The notes under the pieces are model-generated. The model saw nothing but the letters and a program-made list of their open reading frames with translations, was not told the origin of the DNA and did no database searches. Source: an uncultured beta proteobacterium (GTDB lineage Bacteria; Pseudomonadota; Gammaproteobacteria; Burkholderiales; Burkholderiaceae_B). From it: DNA of 15,819 nucleotides. Made by a program: the position numbers and the translations under genes. Positions 14,957 to 15,819 of the stretch are shown here, piece by piece. Numbering within the stretch: position 1 is the first letter of the stretch; each line of letters opens with the position of its first letter. The DNA lies in NCBI GenBank assembly GCA_903924715.1, contig CAIYCP010000556.1, positions 1 to 15,819 on the forward strand, read 5' to 3'.

Positions 14957-15000
14957 CAAACGGTCTCCTAAAGCAGTAACATTTGTCGAAGGACAAAACA

Positions 15001-15029
15001 AAATTAGTCGGCATACCCTGAGGCTGCAA
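15001..15029 (-). promoter_or_regulatory. Possible coxS promoter
   Basis: On the minus strand, TTGCAG (15029-15024) and TAATTT (15006-15001) are 17 bases apart. The -10 box matches only three of six consensus positions, so this is a weak candidate, though spacing and distance to the coxS ATG (about 45 bases) are right. The -35 box lies just beside the left arm of the inverted repeat at 15018-15058. Confidence 0.28.
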
Positions 15030-15058
15030 TGAGCGCCAAAAAGAAGGGTTTGCCTCAG
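15018..15058. repeat. Seven-base inverted repeat at the coxS promoter
   Basis: CTGAGGC (15018-15024) is matched by its exact reverse complement GCCTCAG (15052-15058) with 27 bases between. The left arm overlaps the candidate coxS -35 region. Such widely spaced half-sites can bind a dimeric or looping regulator, but arms this short also occur by chance. Confidence 0.3.
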
Positions 15059-15073
15059 CAGCAGTATTTTTCA

Positions 15074-15098
15074 TTCAATCTAACACGACTGGATTGAA
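15074..15098. repeat. Seven-base inverted repeat in the divergent control region
   Basis: TTCAATC (15074-15080) and GATTGAA (15092-15098) are perfect reverse complements with an 11-base spacer. The 25-base site lies about midway between the divergent coxS and nitroreductase genes, a usual place for an operator, and its overall size suits a LysR-like protein. It does not resemble the TTTGCAA-N6-TTGCAAA sites on the left. No regulator gene is next to it in this window. Confidence 0.4.
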
Positions 15099-15144
15099 AT
15101 AGAATGGTATTTTTAAGTGATTACTTGAGACATACGGATAAACC

Positions 15145-15819
15145 ATGACAACAATTTCTAAAGAACTCTCAGCTTCGCTTCGGGCCCGTTACGGTCACGC
15201 CCCTGACGTTCTAGACGCGTTAAATCCCACCATCCAGACCATGCTGCAGCACCGCTCAGTGCGCGCCTATACGTCACAACCCGTTCCAGCTAATACGGCA
15301 GAACTGCTTGTTGCAGCTGCACAATCAGCCTCGACCTCGTCAAACATGCAAACCTGGAGCGTCATCGCGGTCACAGACCCAGGGCGCAAAGATCGTTTAG
15401 CCAAAATTGCCAATAATCAAGAGTTTGTTCGCGCCTGTCCGCTCTTTTTAGTATGGGTGGCTGACTTAGCACGGCTAAAAGCCTTGGGCAACGAACGTCA
15501 AAAACCTCACGAAAGCCTGAATTACCTTGAAATGTTGCTGGTGGGCGCAATTGACTCCGCCCTGGCGGCACAGAATGCAGCCGTAGCGGCTGAGTCGATG
15601 AATCTCGGTATGGTTTACATCGGTGCGATTCGTAACGACCCCAAAGCGGTCGCCAAAGAACTTAATTTACCGCCCATGAGCTTTGCGACTTTCGGGATGT
15701 GCATTGGTTATGCCGAGCCCTCATTGACCACTGCGGTCAAGCCACGTCTTCCTCAATCCGCCATTTTGCATCAAGAGACCTATCAACCTGAAGCTTACAA
15801 AGAAGCGGTCAAAACGTAC
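15145..15819 (+). CDS. NfsA/FRP-type flavin nitroreductase (partial, C-terminus cut by window edge)
   Basis: Predicted FMN-dependent NAD(P)H oxidoreductase; 225 residues are visible of a family usually near 240-260, and the frame is open at the right edge. The FMN-binding start HRSVRAY lies at residues 36-42, SASTSSNMQTWS at 61-72, YIGAIRNDP at 158-166, GMCIGYAEP at 184-192, and KPRLP at 199-203, the last being typical of NfsA and flavin reductase P relatives rather than NfsB. The ATG at 15145 has only a weak GGA site. It is divergent from coxS with 188 bases between, so the two may share control. It might reduce nitro compounds, quinones or flavin; whether it belongs to the cox pathway is unproven. 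Confidence 0.9.
   Translation, partial: MTTISKELSASLRARYGHAPDVLDALNPTIQTMLQHRSVRAYTSQPVPANTAELLVAAAQSASTSSNMQTWSVIAVTDPGRKDRLAKIANNQEFVRACPLFLVWVADLARLKALGNERQKPHESLNYLEMLLVGAIDSALAAQNAAVAAESMNLGMVYIGAIRNDPKAVAKELNLPPMSFATFGMCIGYAEPSLTTAVKPRLPQSAILHQETYQPEAYKEAVKTY

Noticed and set aside
1..15819. tRNA genes, CRISPR arrays, insertion sequences or phage genes
   Set aside because: No cloverleaf-like sequence, no regularly spaced repeats, and no transposase, integrase or phage protein signatures were seen on either strand.

Overview
The window looks like accessory catabolic DNA from a betaproteobacterium, most likely of the order Burkholderiales. The basis is a Bug-family (TctC-like) periplasmic receptor, a class III CoA-transferase and a form II cox molybdenum-hydroxylase cluster together with a LysR regulator, at base composition that looks near 50% GC. 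The family-level assignment is inference. The DNA is densely coding. I see no RNA genes, CRISPR array, insertion sequence or long repeat. No gap between genes reaches 300 bases.

Region 1 (1-3378) is a transport, regulator and nitrilase block. On the minus strand, livH and the start of livM encode the two permeases of a branched-chain amino acid type ABC importer; they overlap by ATGA and the rest lies beyond the left edge. A LysR-type regulator follows, also on the minus strand, and a nitrilase is transcribed divergently from it on the plus strand. The two spaces flanking the regulator each hold a near-perfect palindrome with the same core, TTTGCAA-N6-TTGCAAA. One overlaps a possible livH promoter and the other sits between lysR and the nitrilase. 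I read this as one LysR regulon joining importer and nitrilase.

Region 2 (3375-14956) is an unbroken run of eleven minus-strand genes. Transcription begins with coxS-coxL-coxM, the iron-sulfur, molybdopterin and FAD subunits of a xanthine-oxidase-family hydroxylase. It continues with coxD (MoxR ATPase), coxE (VWA protein) and coxG (membrane-anchored SRPBCC protein). After a 93-base gap holding a good sigma70-like promoter come a metallo-beta-lactamase-fold hydrolase, an EamA transporter, a Bug receptor, a CaiB/BaiF CoA-transferase and an AcuI/YhdH-type enoyl-CoA reductase. The large subunit carries AYRGAGR, the form II signature, rather than the CO-oxidiser motif with the copper-binding cysteine. 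The enzyme therefore probably hydroxylates an organic compound. The neighbours suggest a route in which a carboxylate is bound outside the cell, imported, joined to CoA, hydroxylated, hydrolysed and reduced. The substrate cannot be read from the sequence.

Region 3 (14957-15819) is a 188-base divergent control region with two short inverted repeats and a possible coxS promoter, followed by a plus-strand NfsA-type flavin nitroreductase cut by the right edge.
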